DNA from: Sphingobacterium sp. | GTDB taxonomy: Bacteria; Bacteroidota; Bacteroidia; Sphingobacteriales; Sphingobacteriaceae | DNA length: 64,000 nt | NCBI GenBank assembly: GCA_031253985.1 | Contig: JAIRVH010000223.1 | Coordinates: 46,232-110,231 of the forward strand | Direction: 5' to 3' | Shown here: positions 17,554-28,700 of the stretch, piece by piece | Layout: each line of letters begins with the position of its first letter | Numbering within the stretch: the first letter of the stretch is position 1 | The notes under the pieces: generated by a model | Seen by the model: only the letters and a program-made list of their open reading frames with translations | Told to the model about the DNA's origin: nothing | Database searches by the model: none | Made by a program: the position numbers and the translations under genes

Positions 17554-19122
17554 TTAGAAACCTGGTGTTTGCTTAAAATTGTCATTACCTAAACTTTTGG
17601 CCATATCTACCTCAGACTGAGGCACAGGCCATAAGGTATCTCTTGCCATAAATAATCTTGACGCGCCATCTGGATCCTTGATTTTATCCATCACCTCTTT
17701 GATCAGTCCCCAGCGTTTCAGATCAAAATAACGCTGTCCCTCCAGCGCCAGTTCAATCCTGCGCTCATGACGGATAATATCGCGAAATTCACTTTTTGTC
17801 AAGGAGCCACCAAACTGCAATAAAGGCATTTTCACATCATCTCTGGAACGTACTTTATTCAATGCATCGACAGCTGTTTGGTCGGGTCCCACACTTTCAT
17901 TCTTTGCTTCCGCATACATCAACAAAATATCAGCATAACGTAAGAACACCCAGTCCTGATCACTCTGCGTGGCATAACTTGTCGGCCATTTTGATTCGTT
18001 GATATATTTTCTGGGCAAAAACCCGCCCAATACGCCCTCAGCGACAGGATCGAAAGCGGAAGAGGCTGTAGTGCCGCGCCAAACACCGCGGTACATAATG
18101 GTCGACTTCAAACGTGGATCTCTATTTTCGTAGGGATTTTTAGCATCGTAAACTGACGATTCTTTAATATCCTTACCATCGATAGCATAATAGGAATCCA
18201 CCAGATAACCCAAAGGCTGTATCGTTTTTAGATAGGAATACATCATATCTGCCGGACTGTACATATTGGGTGGTAAAAATCGTGCTGAAAACATGATTTC
18301 GGGATTACCATTTTGCCCAGGCTTTCTGAAGAGATCACGGTATCCCCCCTGGTAGATCGAAAACTTGTTTTCGTCCATAATTATCTTCGCTGTTACAGCC
18401 GCCTCTGCCCACTTCTTAGCTGTCAGCAACACCTTTGTTTTGTATCCGAGTGCAGATCCTCTTACAGCATGCCCCTTATAGCTTGTATTTGGCAGTTTTT
18501 CACTCGCATAGTCTAGATCTGCTAAAATCGCGTCCACAACGTTATTTTTGGGTGTTCTACCCAGCCGAATACTCGCATCGTCCATGCCCAGAGGTTCTAA
18601 AGTCAATGGCACATCGCCGTACAGATTGGTCAATAGAAAGTAGTAATGGGCGCGGATAAAACGAGCTTCCGCTTTATATCGGTCACGGTCCTGCTGGCTC
18701 ATACTTGTAATACGGTCAATATTGGCAATCAATTTATTGCATGCCGCAATGGCCTGATAAGAAATCTCATATCCCTCCGATTGCATCCCGCCTGTTGTCG
18801 AGGAGATTCCTGACCGCGAGATAATATTGAAATTATTGGATGTACTGGACACAAAGGCATCGTCTGAAAGTCCATCCCAAAACATGCTGGTTCCGCCCCA
18901 TCCACCACGCGCATTGGATGAAGATGTCGAATTATACCCCCGGCAAAGGAATTCATAACAACCTGATAAGGCCAAATCAGCATCAGCCTGCGTTTTCCAA
19001 AAGTTTGATTCGGAAATTTTATCTGTTGGATTTTTATTTAAAAAATCTTTTGTACAGCTTCCTAAGGCCATTAGAGCGGCCAAGCTCAGCGATAGATATG
19101 TTTTTTTTACGTTATTTTTCAT
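17554..19122 (-). CDS. SusD-like glycan-binding lipoprotein of PUL1
   Basis: 522 residues. The signal peptide ends in a lipobox (LMALGSCTKDFLNKNPTDKIS), giving an outer-membrane lipoprotein exposed at the surface. RagB/SusD features: ARFIRAHYYFLLTNLYGDVPL, a TPR-rich N-terminal half, and the C-terminal ERRIELALEGQRYFDLKRWGL. It binds the glycan and caps the SusC barrel. It begins 27 bp after the susC stop, as in other susCD pairs. Confidence 0.95.
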   Translation of the reverse strand: MKNNVKKTYLSLSLAALMALGSCTKDFLNKNPTDKISESNFWKTQADADLALSGCYEFLCRGYNSTSSSNARGGWGGTSMFWDGLSDDAFVSSTSNNFNIISRSGISSTTGGMQSEGYEISYQAIAACNKLIANIDRITSMSQQDRDRYKAEARFIRAHYYFLLTNLYGDVPLTLEPLGMDDASIRLGRTPKNNVVDAILADLDYASEKLPNTSYKGHAVRGSALGYKTKVLLTAKKWAEAAVTAKIIMDENKFSIYQGGYRDLFRKPGQNGNPEIMFSARFLPPNMYSPADMMYSYLKTIQPLGYLVDSYYAIDGKDIKESSVYDAKNPYENRDPRLKSTIMYRGVWRGTTASSAFDPVAEGVLGGFLPRKYINESKWPTSYATQSDQDWVFLRYADILLMYAEAKNESVGPDQTAVDALNKVRSRDDVKMPLLQFGGSLTKSEFRDIIRHERRIELALEGQRYFDLKRWGLIKEVMDKIKDPDGASRLFMARDTLWPVPQSEVDMAKSLGNDNFKQTPGF

Positions 19123-19149
19123 CTGTAAATATTTTTTTGTTACCCGATA

Positions 19150-22100
19150 TTAGAAGGTGATATTGGCTCCAAATGCAAACACTTTATTCTGAGGATGAGT
19201 TACATAGCGTCCAGATGTTGCACCACCGCTTGAAGACACTCCCCGCTCAGGATCTAAACCCGGAAACTTGGAGAACGTCAGCAGGTTGTCCGCTGCAAAA
19301 TAGATCCGAAGGCCCGAAATACCCGCTTTGGACAAACTGCTCTGCGGGATAGAGTAACCTACCTGAATATTTTTAAGACGCAAAAACGATCCGTCCTTTA
19401 AAAAGAAAGTGGATGCGGTCCTGACATTGTTCGCTGCAGGCGTATTTTCAGCACCTACAATCGGCAAGGATGCATTCGGATTCTCCGGAGTCCAGGCATC
19501 CATCCAGTCGCGGGTAAATGTGCCCCCCTGTCTGAATGGTACTATCCCCCACTCACTCACAAATATTTTTTGTCCCTGGGATCCGAAGAAAAAGGCCGTA
19601 AAGTCAAAGTTCTTCCATACTGCAGTCGCATTAAAGGAGTAATCGAAATCTGGATAGGCGCCTGCCACGACAACACGATCGTTATTGTCGACAACTTTAT
19701 CTCCATTCACGTCGGCGAATTTCAGATAACCCGGTTGCGCTGGAATCTGTTGCACCGGAGAGGCTGCCACCTCTTCCTTCGAGCGGAATATGCCAGTATT
19801 CTCCAGAAGATAAAAACTTCCGTACGGCAAACCTTCCCGAATAATGGTATTGCCCGAGATACGCTCAGCACCATACTTCATCACCTTGTTGCGATTGGCC
19901 TGAATATTTCCATTGAGCGTCAACGAGACCTCTCCAATTTTATCGCGATACTGAAGACCTAGTTCAATACCTCTATTGCGCAACTCCCCATAATTTACCG
20001 TCGGTGCTGTCAGGCCAATATAAGACGGGAAAGCCGTAGAAGCGGATAAAATATCAGAAGTTACCTTATTATACCAATCGAAAGAAGCCGTCAACTTGTT
20101 GTTCCATAAACCGATATCCACACCGAAATCCAGGACTTTGGTACTTTCCCACTTGATCCGGTCATTGGCCATGGCGACCTGACGAGCCCCCTGCTGCAGC
20201 GTTTCATCAAAAGGGTAAGCGAAAGAAGAGTTGTATACAATCTGATACGGATAATTACCGATATTCTGATTACCCAATGTTCCGATTGAAGCTCTTAATT
20301 TTAGCTCATTCACGACCTCTTTCATTTTTGCTCCATAAAAAGCTTCATCCGAGACTTTCCAACCTCCGGATAGGGAAGGGAAAAATGCCCATTTTCTATT
20401 TTCAGGAAAACGTGAAGATGCGTCATAACGTGCATTACCTTCCAATAGATACTTGCCTTTGTAGTCATAGTTTAAGCGACCATAATAAGACCTTAATGAC
20501 CATTCATTGGTTACACCATTATTCGACTGTTGTCCGGCTCCGCCACCATCAAGCTCAAGCAAGTCATTGTTGGGAAATTGCAGCCTGCTTCCGAACAATT
20601 TTTGCGTTTTATTATATTCGGCCTGTGTTCCTGCCAGTACTTTGATATTGTGATTTCCGAAGGACTTATCGTACGTCAGTTGGGTATACCCCACTGGATA
20701 CACATTGTTGTCGTCCGTTACTTCAAGCCCCTGTCCTCCAACATCAAGTTGTCTGGCGGGCAGATCATCAGGTTTAGCAAACCACATATACTGGTTAATC
20801 ACAGGTTTATTGGTATAGTTTTTTGTAAAACCATAGGTTAAACCGCCGCTTGTCTTCCAATCCAGTCCATCCAATATTTTCACATTGAGGAAGATATTGC
20901 CCTGCATAAAATAATTGTTCAGTCTGGTAAATGCATTTTCAGCGACTGCAACCGGGTTTTTATTTGGGGATTGAAAAGGATATGCCCTAGAAGTATAACG
21001 GCCACTGCCATCGGGTAATATGGGTCCATATAACGGTGATTGGCTAATTGTGGACAAAAATTGATCTTCACTTCCGTTTCTAGGATATTTTCGATCGCCA
21101 TAGTTCAGGGTAATACTTGACCCAAAACTGATCCGCTCATTGATTTTAGAACCCAGATTCAGCTGCAGATTATACTTTTTAAAGGAAGTCCCGATCATAA
21201 TATCAGGTTGATTGACATAGCCCAATATGACGTTGTAATTTGTTCCTCCTGCCCCGCCACTTAAACTTAAATTGTGTGTCTGTACAGGAACAGTTCTAAA
21301 TACAGCGTCTAACCAGTTAAAATCGGGGTATAATGTTTTATCTGTTGCATTTTTGTAGGCATCGATCATCTCCTGGCTAAAAGAAGCATTTGGATTCGTT
21401 ACACCCGAGTTTTTATTTGCCTGATTATACAGGTTCATATAATCCACGGAATTATAGACCAGATCTGGCAGCGCAGAGGCTTTGGTAATTCCCACATTGT
21501 AATCATAACTAAGCTGTGTCTTTCCTGCCTTGCCCTGCTTTGTCGTCACGAGGATCACACCATTTGCTGCCCTTGCGCCATAAATAGCGGCTGAGGCAGC
21601 ATCTTTCAATACCGTTATATTCTCGATCGCCTGGGGATTTAAATTTTCCAGGCTTCCCGGAATACCGTCCACAATAACCAATGGTGCAGAAGAAGCCCCA
21701 TACGACCCCAATCCGCGGACCTGTAGATTTACATTTTCATTACCCGCTTCACCCGATCCTTGGGTAACACGAAGTCCGGGCATGCGGCCCTGAAGCAATT
21801 GTGTGGGATTCGTAGCGATACGCTTGTTGAGGACCTTTCCTTCGACGGCAGCAACCGCGCCTGTTAAATTACTTTTTTTCTGGGTACCGTAGCCGACGAC
21901 GACCACTTCGTCAATCAGACTACTGGACTCCTGCAATACAAGGTTAATATGATTCTTCTTGTCGACAGCAACCTCAGCTTTCTCTCTGCCCACCAAAGAG
22001 AAAATCAGCACATCAACGTCCCGTGCAAGAATCTGATAATTGCCGGCGCCGTCGGTTACCGTTCCGGTTTTCACCCCTTTTATCTGTACTGTGACCCCTG

Positions 22101-22239
22101 CAAGAGGCTCTCCTCCCGGGGAGGTTACTTTTCCGGATACTTTTAATTGTGACTGAGCCAGCACCACCGGTGCGGACATACTCATCAATGAAAATAAAAG
22201 TAACCCCTTCCCTACCGTTTTGGTTATCGGTGTTATCAT
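19150..22239 (-). CDS. SusC/RagA-type TonB-dependent outer-membrane transporter of PUL1
   Basis: 1029 residues. A signal peptide is followed by a carboxypeptidase-D-like regulatory domain (VSGKVTSPGGEPLAGVTVQIKG), the SusC signature VVVVGYGTQKKSNLTGAVAAV, a TonB plug (about 115-230) and a beta-barrel ending in an aromatic-F strand (FAFGANITF). It is the first gene of the eight-gene minus-strand operon and imports the oligosaccharides released at the surface. Confidence 0.96.
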   Translation of the reverse strand: MITPITKTVGKGLLLFSLMSMSAPVVLAQSQLKVSGKVTSPGGEPLAGVTVQIKGVKTGTVTDGAGNYQILARDVDVLIFSLVGREKAEVAVDKKNHINLVLQESSSLIDEVVVVGYGTQKKSNLTGAVAAVEGKVLNKRIATNPTQLLQGRMPGLRVTQGSGEAGNENVNLQVRGLGSYGASSAPLVIVDGIPGSLENLNPQAIENITVLKDAASAAIYGARAANGVILVTTKQGKAGKTQLSYDYNVGITKASALPDLVYNSVDYMNLYNQANKNSGVTNPNASFSQEMIDAYKNATDKTLYPDFNWLDAVFRTVPVQTHNLSLSGGAGGTNYNVILGYVNQPDIMIGTSFKKYNLQLNLGSKINERISFGSSITLNYGDRKYPRNGSEDQFLSTISQSPLYGPILPDGSGRYTSRAYPFQSPNKNPVAVAENAFTRLNNYFMQGNIFLNVKILDGLDWKTSGGLTYGFTKNYTNKPVINQYMWFAKPDDLPARQLDVGGQGLEVTDDNNVYPVGYTQLTYDKSFGNHNIKVLAGTQAEYNKTQKLFGSRLQFPNNDLLELDGGGAGQQSNNGVTNEWSLRSYYGRLNYDYKGKYLLEGNARYDASSRFPENRKWAFFPSLSGGWKVSDEAFYGAKMKEVVNELKLRASIGTLGNQNIGNYPYQIVYNSSFAYPFDETLQQGARQVAMANDRIKWESTKVLDFGVDIGLWNNKLTASFDWYNKVTSDILSASTAFPSYIGLTAPTVNYGELRNRGIELGLQYRDKIGEVSLTLNGNIQANRNKVMKYGAERISGNTIIREGLPYGSFYLLENTGIFRSKEEVAASPVQQIPAQPGYLKFADVNGDKVVDNNDRVVVAGAYPDFDYSFNATAVWKNFDFTAFFFGSQGQKIFVSEWGIVPFRQGGTFTRDWMDAWTPENPNASLPIVGAENTPAANNVRTASTFFLKDGSFLRLKNIQVGYSIPQSSLSKAGISGLRIYFAADNLLTFSKFPGLDPERGVSSSGGATSGRYVTHPQNKVFAFGANITF

Positions 22240-22565
22240 AGTTGTTTTGGTTTATTTGGTTATTTAACGAAGTAAATGAACCCAAATATCAAAAATCGCG
22301 AACAGCAAAAGGAGGAGTTTTTGTTCAAATAGGTGGAAAAAACAGCTTCATTCCTGATTTTCAGTGCGATTAAATGGATTTTAAAAAAAATACAAACCTA
22401 CCTCCCGGCATCCTCTGATTTTTCTTCGGGTCGACGACCATTTCAGCGCGAAAATAAAGTGGAGATCTGAAAAACTTGTGAGAGCCCCCTACCGCCCGGA
22501 AGATTATCAATTCTGCAATAAAATCGATATATTGTCCCCAAATCAAATTAAAAGTGAGGGAGTCG
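22240..22565. other. Divergent intergenic region between PUL1 and the PUL2 regulator
   Basis: About 325 bases between susC (minus) and the propeller/LuxR regulator (plus). It must hold promoters for both. On the minus strand, the complement of CAAACCTA (22393-22400) reads TAGGTTTG, fitting TAnnTTTG, about 150 bases upstream of the susC ATG, but no TTG -33 is evident. A run rich in A and T follows the susC start. I see no strong hairpin or repeat. Confidence 0.4.
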
Positions 22566-25451
22566 ATGACAACAAAAAAATATAGTAACGTCTATATCTT
22601 TTGGTTTTGCACCATTTTATTTGTTTTGCTGCACAGGGGCTATTGCCAGACAATCATACCTACTGGAACACCTTTTGTAAAACAATACAAAAAAGGCCAG
22701 TATAAAGCCGGCAATCAGAACTGGTCATTGGCAGTAGATAAAGATGGCCGTATTTATAGCGCAAATACCGAAGGCCTGCTGCAATTTGACGGCCAATACT
22801 GGCGTGTATTTCCACTTCCCAATCATTCAACAGTCCGGAGTGTTGCGATCGGCAAAGATGGGAAGATCTACACGGGCGGAAGAGGAGAATTTGGTTATTG
22901 GACTTCCAAATCTTTTGGCAACTTGACCTACCATAGCCTCTCTAAGCTAGTGCAGGACAAAACCTATTTTCCAAATGAAGAAATATGGAAAATCATCGTG
23001 GAAGGCCAGCGGGTATTTTTCCATACTTTTTCCAAATCCTACATCTGGGAAAACAATACCATAAGACAGCTAACAGCAAAAGGAGAACCTTTTTTATTTC
23101 CGCATCAGCTGAATGACAAGTTATTTTTTGAACAGTTGCCAAGTGGTCTGCACGAATTTAAACAGGGTAAATTGATTCCCGTAAAGGGAAAAGATGTCCT
23201 GAAAGATAAAAATGTGCTCGCCCTATTGCCTTTCGATACAAATACGTCGCTTATTGCCACCTCACGAAATGGTCTTTACCTGATGAAAGCCGACGGAACG
23301 ATCATACCCTGGTCCGTTCCGGCAAACCAGCTCTTAAGTCAATCCCAGATAAACAACGGTATATACCTGTATGATGGACAGTATGCCTTTGGTACCATTC
23401 AAAACGGTGTTATTGTCATCAACAAAAATGGGCAGGTCATTCAGCATATCAATAAAAACAATGGGCTCCAGAACAACACAGTGCTCAGTATCGTCAAAGA
23501 CAATCAAAAAAATATCTGGGTGGGACTGGATAATGGCATTGACCGCATTGAAATTAACTCCCCCCTATCATTTTATACTGACTTTGTCGGAAAAATTGGT
23601 ACCGTTTATACATCGATTATCTATCAGGGAAAAATCTATCTTGGAACCAACAAGGGATTATTTTCGAGTGAATGGAAAGGTTTAAACAATTACAATTCAC
23701 TAAATTTTGCCCAGATTCCCAATTCAAACGGTCAAGTTTGGACTTTGGCTATATTTGGGGATGAGCTCATCTGCGGGCATAATGATGGAACCTTCAAACT
23801 GGTTAATGGCCGACTTGAGAAGATTTCGAAGATCACAGGTGGATGGGTTTTCAAGCCTATATTCGGCACAAAAAATATCCTTCAGGGGAACTATACGGGC
23901 TTATCGAAGTTTACCTTTGATGGTGTAACTTTACGGTTTGTCCAGCAGTTTTCAGGGATTAAGGAGCCGATCCGATTTTTGGCACAAAAGGATAGCCATG
24001 CTTTTTGGATCGGAGACTGGGGGCAGATACAGCTTCTTGGACTTGATCCAAGTTTCCAGCAAGGTAGTATTTTGTTTTCCTCCAAACAGGACAGCATCGC
24101 CTCCAAGAGGCAATTTACTGGAATTTATACCTTAGAAAATAATATTGTATTCGCCACAGATAGCGGATTTCTCCAATTCGACAATATCGTAAAAAAATTC
24201 AGTTATGCGGATGAATTAAATACCGCATTAGGCAGCTATAAAAATTCAAATAAGGTCATTCCGATCAATACAAACAGCTACTGGTTTATTCAAAAAACCA
24301 AAATTGCGAAAGTTGATTTTGACAGCAAAGGCAAGTTGCACATTGACTCCAATCTGCTCAGTCCCTTGCAGGACCGGATGATGAATAATTATGAAAACAT
24401 CCTTCCCATTGAAAATCAATACTATCTCATTGGTTTAGATGATGGATTTGCGATCTATCGTCATTCCGATAAAGCACAAAAACATACCTTGCCGCTTCCG
24501 CAAATATCGCAACTCGTCAACTTGACAACAGGACAGGCTATTATTCCAGATTCTTCTTTAAAATTATCGTCGTCAGACAATAACCTTAGAATCAGTTTTT
24601 CATGCCCTTACTATTCATCTTCGCCGCTTCAATATCAATATTATCTCGAAGGTCACTCAGACGATTGGTCGGAATGGAACGAAATTGCCTATCAAGATTT
24701 CACGAACCTGCCCTATGGAAAATTTCAGATTAAAATAAGGGCGAAAAACAATACTGGACTGATTTCGGAAGTCCAGGTATTTTCCTTTACCATTCGGTAT
24801 CCATGGTACCTCTCCTGGTGGGCAAAGGCATTTTATGCACTGGCTATGCTAGCGCTCATCTATTTAGCTTATCAGCTTAATCTTCAACGGGAGCGCAAGC
24901 GTCAATTTCAGATACGTCGAAAATGGCTGGAAGAAAAGAAGATTGCCCTGGAACGGGAAAACGAACAAAAAGAAAAAGACTGGATCAAACTTAAAAATCA
25001 GCAATTGGAGGACCAGCTTCAGTTAAAGAACAAAGAATTGGCTAATGCAGCACTCAATATTGTTTATAAGAATGAGATGTTGAACAACCTGCACGACGAA
25101 CTCAAGCAACTTAAGGATGCCGAGGGAAACAAACTGAGTTCTGATGAGCTGAAAAAAATCAACAAACTCATCGATGACGCCCATAATGACGATCGTGACT
25201 GGCATATCTTTGAACGAAGTTTTAACGAATCACATGAGAATTTCTTCAAGAAATTGAAACAGGAGTTTCCGGACCTAGTCCCCAATGATCTAAAACTATG
25301 TGCCTATTTAAGGCTTAATATGTCAAGTAAAGAAATCGCCTCATTGCTTAATATCAGTACGCGTGGTGTCGAGATCAGACGCTATCGGTTGCGCAAGAAA
25401 CTAGGCCTCCCAACAGACAAAAACCTGTCCGAATTCCTAATGGAACGTTAA
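22566..25451 (+). CDS. Propeller-type membrane sensor with LuxR-family DNA-binding domain (putative PUL2 regulator)
   Basis: I start at ATG 22566, preceded by a purine-rich AGGGAG, instead of the track GTG at 22554. Layout: signal peptide (YIFWFCTILFVLLHRGYCQ), two-component-propeller repeats, a Y_Y_Y domain (PLQYQYYLEGHSDDWSEWNEIAYQDFTNLPYGKFQIKIRA), one membrane segment (AKAFYALAMLALIYLAY, around 750-775), a charged coiled coil, and a C-terminal LuxR helix-turn-helix (MSSKEIASLLNISTRGVEIRRYRLRKKLGL). There is no histidine kinase or receiver, so it appears to signal across the membrane in one polypeptide. It is co-directional with PUL2 and is its likely regulator, though it also lies divergent to PUL1. 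Confidence 0.88.
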   Translation: MTTKKYSNVYIFWFCTILFVLLHRGYCQTIIPTGTPFVKQYKKGQYKAGNQNWSLAVDKDGRIYSANTEGLLQFDGQYWRVFPLPNHSTVRSVAIGKDGKIYTGGRGEFGYWTSKSFGNLTYHSLSKLVQDKTYFPNEEIWKIIVEGQRVFFHTFSKSYIWENNTIRQLTAKGEPFLFPHQLNDKLFFEQLPSGLHEFKQGKLIPVKGKDVLKDKNVLALLPFDTNTSLIATSRNGLYLMKADGTIIPWSVPANQLLSQSQINNGIYLYDGQYAFGTIQNGVIVINKNGQVIQHINKNNGLQNNTVLSIVKDNQKNIWVGLDNGIDRIEINSPLSFYTDFVGKIGTVYTSIIYQGKIYLGTNKGLFSSEWKGLNNYNSLNFAQIPNSNGQVWTLAIFGDELICGHNDGTFKLVNGRLEKISKITGGWVFKPIFGTKNILQGNYTGLSKFTFDGVTLRFVQQFSGIKEPIRFLAQKDSHAFWIGDWGQIQLLGLDPSFQQGSILFSSKQDSIASKRQFTGIYTLENNIVFATDSGFLQFDNIVKKFSYADELNTALGSYKNSNKVIPINTNSYWFIQKTKIAKVDFDSKGKLHIDSNLLSPLQDRMMNNYENILPIENQYYLIGLDDGFAIYRHSDKAQKHTLPLPQISQLVNLTTGQAIIPDSSLKLSSSDNNLRISFSCPYYSSSPLQYQYYLEGHSDDWSEWNEIAYQDFTNLPYGKFQIKIRAKNNTGLISEVQVFSFTIRYPWYLSWWAKAFYALAMLALIYLAYQLNLQRERKRQFQIRRKWLEEKKIALERENEQKEKDWIKLKNQQLEDQLQLKNKELANAALNIVYKNEMLNNLHDELKQLKDAEGNKLSSDELKKINKLIDDAHNDDRDWHIFERSFNESHENFFKKLKQEFPDLVPNDLKLCAYLRLNMSSKEIASLLNISTRGVEIRRYRLRKKLGLPTDKNLSEFLMER

Positions 25452-25482
25452 ATTTCCCTTGCAAACACTACATCATTACCAC

Positions 25483-25527
25483 ACACGAGCTTTAGTGTAT
25501 AAAACACACTAAAGCTCGTGTTATTTT
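25483..25527 (+). terminator. Terminator between the regulator and PUL2
   Basis: A perfect 16-bp inverted repeat ACACGAGCTTTAGTGT (25483-25498) / ACACTAAAGCTCGTGT (25506-25521) with a 7-base loop is followed by TATTTT. It separates regulator transcription from susC. Confidence 0.85.
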
Positions 25528-25645
25528 ACGAAAAACACACCTATAAAAATCTAGCTATCAAATCGATAATATAAAAACAAAATCAAGTTGAGCAGGCGGA
25601 AATTTCGTGTAGTAGTGATGTGCAAATGTTAAATTTTGGCAAAGT

Positions 25646-25676
25646 TGTACTACATCAACATATTTGCTTCAGGGAA
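25646..25676 (+). promoter_or_regulatory. Candidate promoter of PUL2 susC
   Basis: TTG, about 20 bases, then CATATTTG (one mismatch to TAnnTTTG) lies about 45 bases before the susC ATG (AATTTTGGC...CAACATATTTGC). Spacing is correct for a Bacteroidota housekeeping promoter. Coordinates are approximate. Confidence 0.45.
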
Positions 25677-25716
25677 ATAACCAAAACATTTTAAACAAAC
25701 ACCAAAAATTTACGAT

Positions 25717-28700
25717 ATGAGGAATCTATCCGCATTATTTTTGACATCCATGGTCGTCTCGGTTGCCTATGGACAAACTTCTATACAAGGAGTGGTCAAA
25801 GATGGCTCAAGCATGATATCCATGCCTGGGGTCACCATTAGCATCAAAGGGAAGGCAGTATCTACAAAAACCGACGCAACGGGGAAATTTCAAATCAACG
25901 CCTCTCCTACCGATTCACTGGTCTTTAATTTTCTGGGTTATCGCACACAAACCGTCTACATTGGCAATCAAACGCAACTCAATGTTTTCCTAGAGAATCA
26001 AAATCAAGCATTGGAAGAGGTCGTTGTTATCGGTTACGGTACGCAAAAGAAAGCTGATCTGACCGGATCGATCAGTTCATTGAAATCGTCCGATATCACA
26101 AAACAACCAGCAATGTCGGCCATGCAGTCCATACAGGGTAAAGCTGCCGGTATTAATATCATTGCCAACGAAGCGCCTGGGTCTTCACCCAACGTTATTG
26201 TCAGAGGTCTGGGAACAGCTCTAGGCGGAAGAAATCCACTCTATATTGTGGACGGTATCGCACAGATGGACATCAATAATATCAATCCGTCCGATATCGA
26301 ATCCATGGATGTTTTGAAAGACGCCTCTTCGGCTTCAATTTATGGTCTAAGAGCAGCAAATGGTGTTATTATCGTGACCACCAAGAAAGGCAAAACTGGA
26401 ACTCTTAGTATTAATTATGAAAGTTATGCTGGATTAAAGACCGTCCTGAATAAAGTAAAAATGGCGAATGCTTCTCAATTTTCGCAGTATGCAAATGAAT
26501 ACTGGGCGTCCACTGGCGAAAAATTTAGTTTAGCTCCCCAACAAACCTACGATACGGATTGGTACGACGAACTATTAAAAACGGGTTCGGTCTTTAACAA
26601 TGCTGTAAATATTTCCGGCGGTACCGAAAAAATTGACTATTTCGTATCGGCCAACAATTTTACGGAAAACGGTATTTTAGATGGCTCGAAATATGTTCGA
26701 AATACCATACGAAACAATAATGTATACAAATTTCTAAATAACCGTCTGAAATTTAGTCAAAATGTAAACTTAACATTAACAAACTCTACACCAAAACCTT
26801 ACAGTGCATTTAATACGGCATACCGACAAGCCCCTATTATGCCTATTCTTTATGACAATGGTAGATACGCAACGGGCTACTATAATCAAACTACGGGACT
26901 AGGCGGTTTAACTGGCGCTCCTAACGATATTATGGCCAAATTAAATGATGAAGGCAATCCGTTATACGAGGTTCTTCGTCAAAACGAAAAAATAAATACA
27001 CTTCGTCTTCAAGGTAGCTTCGAAGGAGAATTTAAAATCACCGATTATCTAAAAGTCAATTCACGTATTGGTGGAAATAAATTTTATTCTAAACAACGTG
27101 TTTTTACAAATATAAAAGACCGTTGGTTAAATGCTAATCCACAGAAAACTGACCAAGACTTCGCGGCAAATAAGGCAGCATCTTCCGATGACATTCAGTT
27201 TGCCAACAATAGTTTGAATTATGTTGATCTAGAACAGTTCCGTTGGTCATGGGAAAACTTTTTAACATTTAACAAGAGTTTTGACAAACATCATATCGAA
27301 GCGGTATTAGGTATGTCCCGCGAAAAGTATGACATCAATAGTATGAGCAGTATGACGGGTTACGATGTTCCGGAAAAAGAGCAATATTGGAATATCAATC
27401 TCGCGAATAGTACCCAAGGTGCAGATTACGACCGTATTGCCCTTCAGACTTATTATACCCCGCGTGCATTGGCATCTTATTTTGGGCGAGTTCAATATAA
27501 TTACGATAGTAAATACTATTTAACAGCAACATTACGCCGGGATGGTTCTAGTGTATTTCGTAATACGGGCAAATACTGGGGCACATTCCCTTCCGTAGGA
27601 TTAGGCTGGACAGTAACCAACGAAGATTTTATGAAGGATGCCACTTGGATCAATCTCTTGAAAGTACGCGGAAACTGGGGAAAACTTGGTAACCAAGATA
27701 TTCCACTCAATGTTTCCACAATTTTACAAAGCCCAGAAAGTTCCAACTACAATTATGTATTTGGCCCAGAACAAAACATGGTGTTTGGTAGTGCCTATGG
27801 GACCCCTGCTAAAAATTTAAGCTGGGAGGTTACAGAGGAAACTGGCGCCGGACTGGATTTCGCATTTCTTAACAACCAACTGTCAGGTTCCATAGATTAT
27901 TATCATAAGATGAATACCAATGCGATCTTGTTGGTTACACCGACATATACTTCTGCTTATGAAGAAAAATTTTATGACCATGGAGCAAAAATCCTGAATC
28001 AGGGGGTTGAGCTTGCTTTAAACTGGAATAAATCAATCTCCTCAGATTTCAGCTATAATGTAGGTATAAATTATGCCTACAACAAAAACACTGTTAAGGA
28101 AGTAAAAGCTGCTTATGATGGCGATCAAGGTGGTAGTTTGAACAATGGCGAATTAACAAAACAGCTCCGGGTAGGTCAGCCTATTTATGGCTGGTGGATG
28201 TATGAAACAAACGGCGTATTCCAGGATGACAACGATGTCAAAAATTACCCATCAAACGGTCCCGCCAGGCCAGGATATCTGAAATTTAAAGATCAGAATG
28301 AGGATGGTATCATTGACACCCGTGATCGTGTTTTCTTTGGTTCATTCTTACCTTCTTCCACTTATGGAATTAATTTAGGGATCAACTATAAAGCGATAGA
28401 TTTTAATTTATCTGGATATGGGGTTTCTGGCAACAAAGTATACAATGGATTAAGAAGTGCGCGCATGAACGCAGGTCAAAATGTTGACCTAGAGACTTTT
28501 GAAAACCGCTGGACACCAGAGAACCATACGAATGCACATCCCGGAGCAGATAGGTCATATCTACCTTCCAACTATTACTTAGAGTCAGGTAGTTATTTCC
28601 GTATCAACAATATAACGCTAGGTTATACATTTAATAATTTATATAGTTCAAAATCTAAATTGAGGTTGTATGTAACAGCTCAAAATCCTTTTATGTTTAC

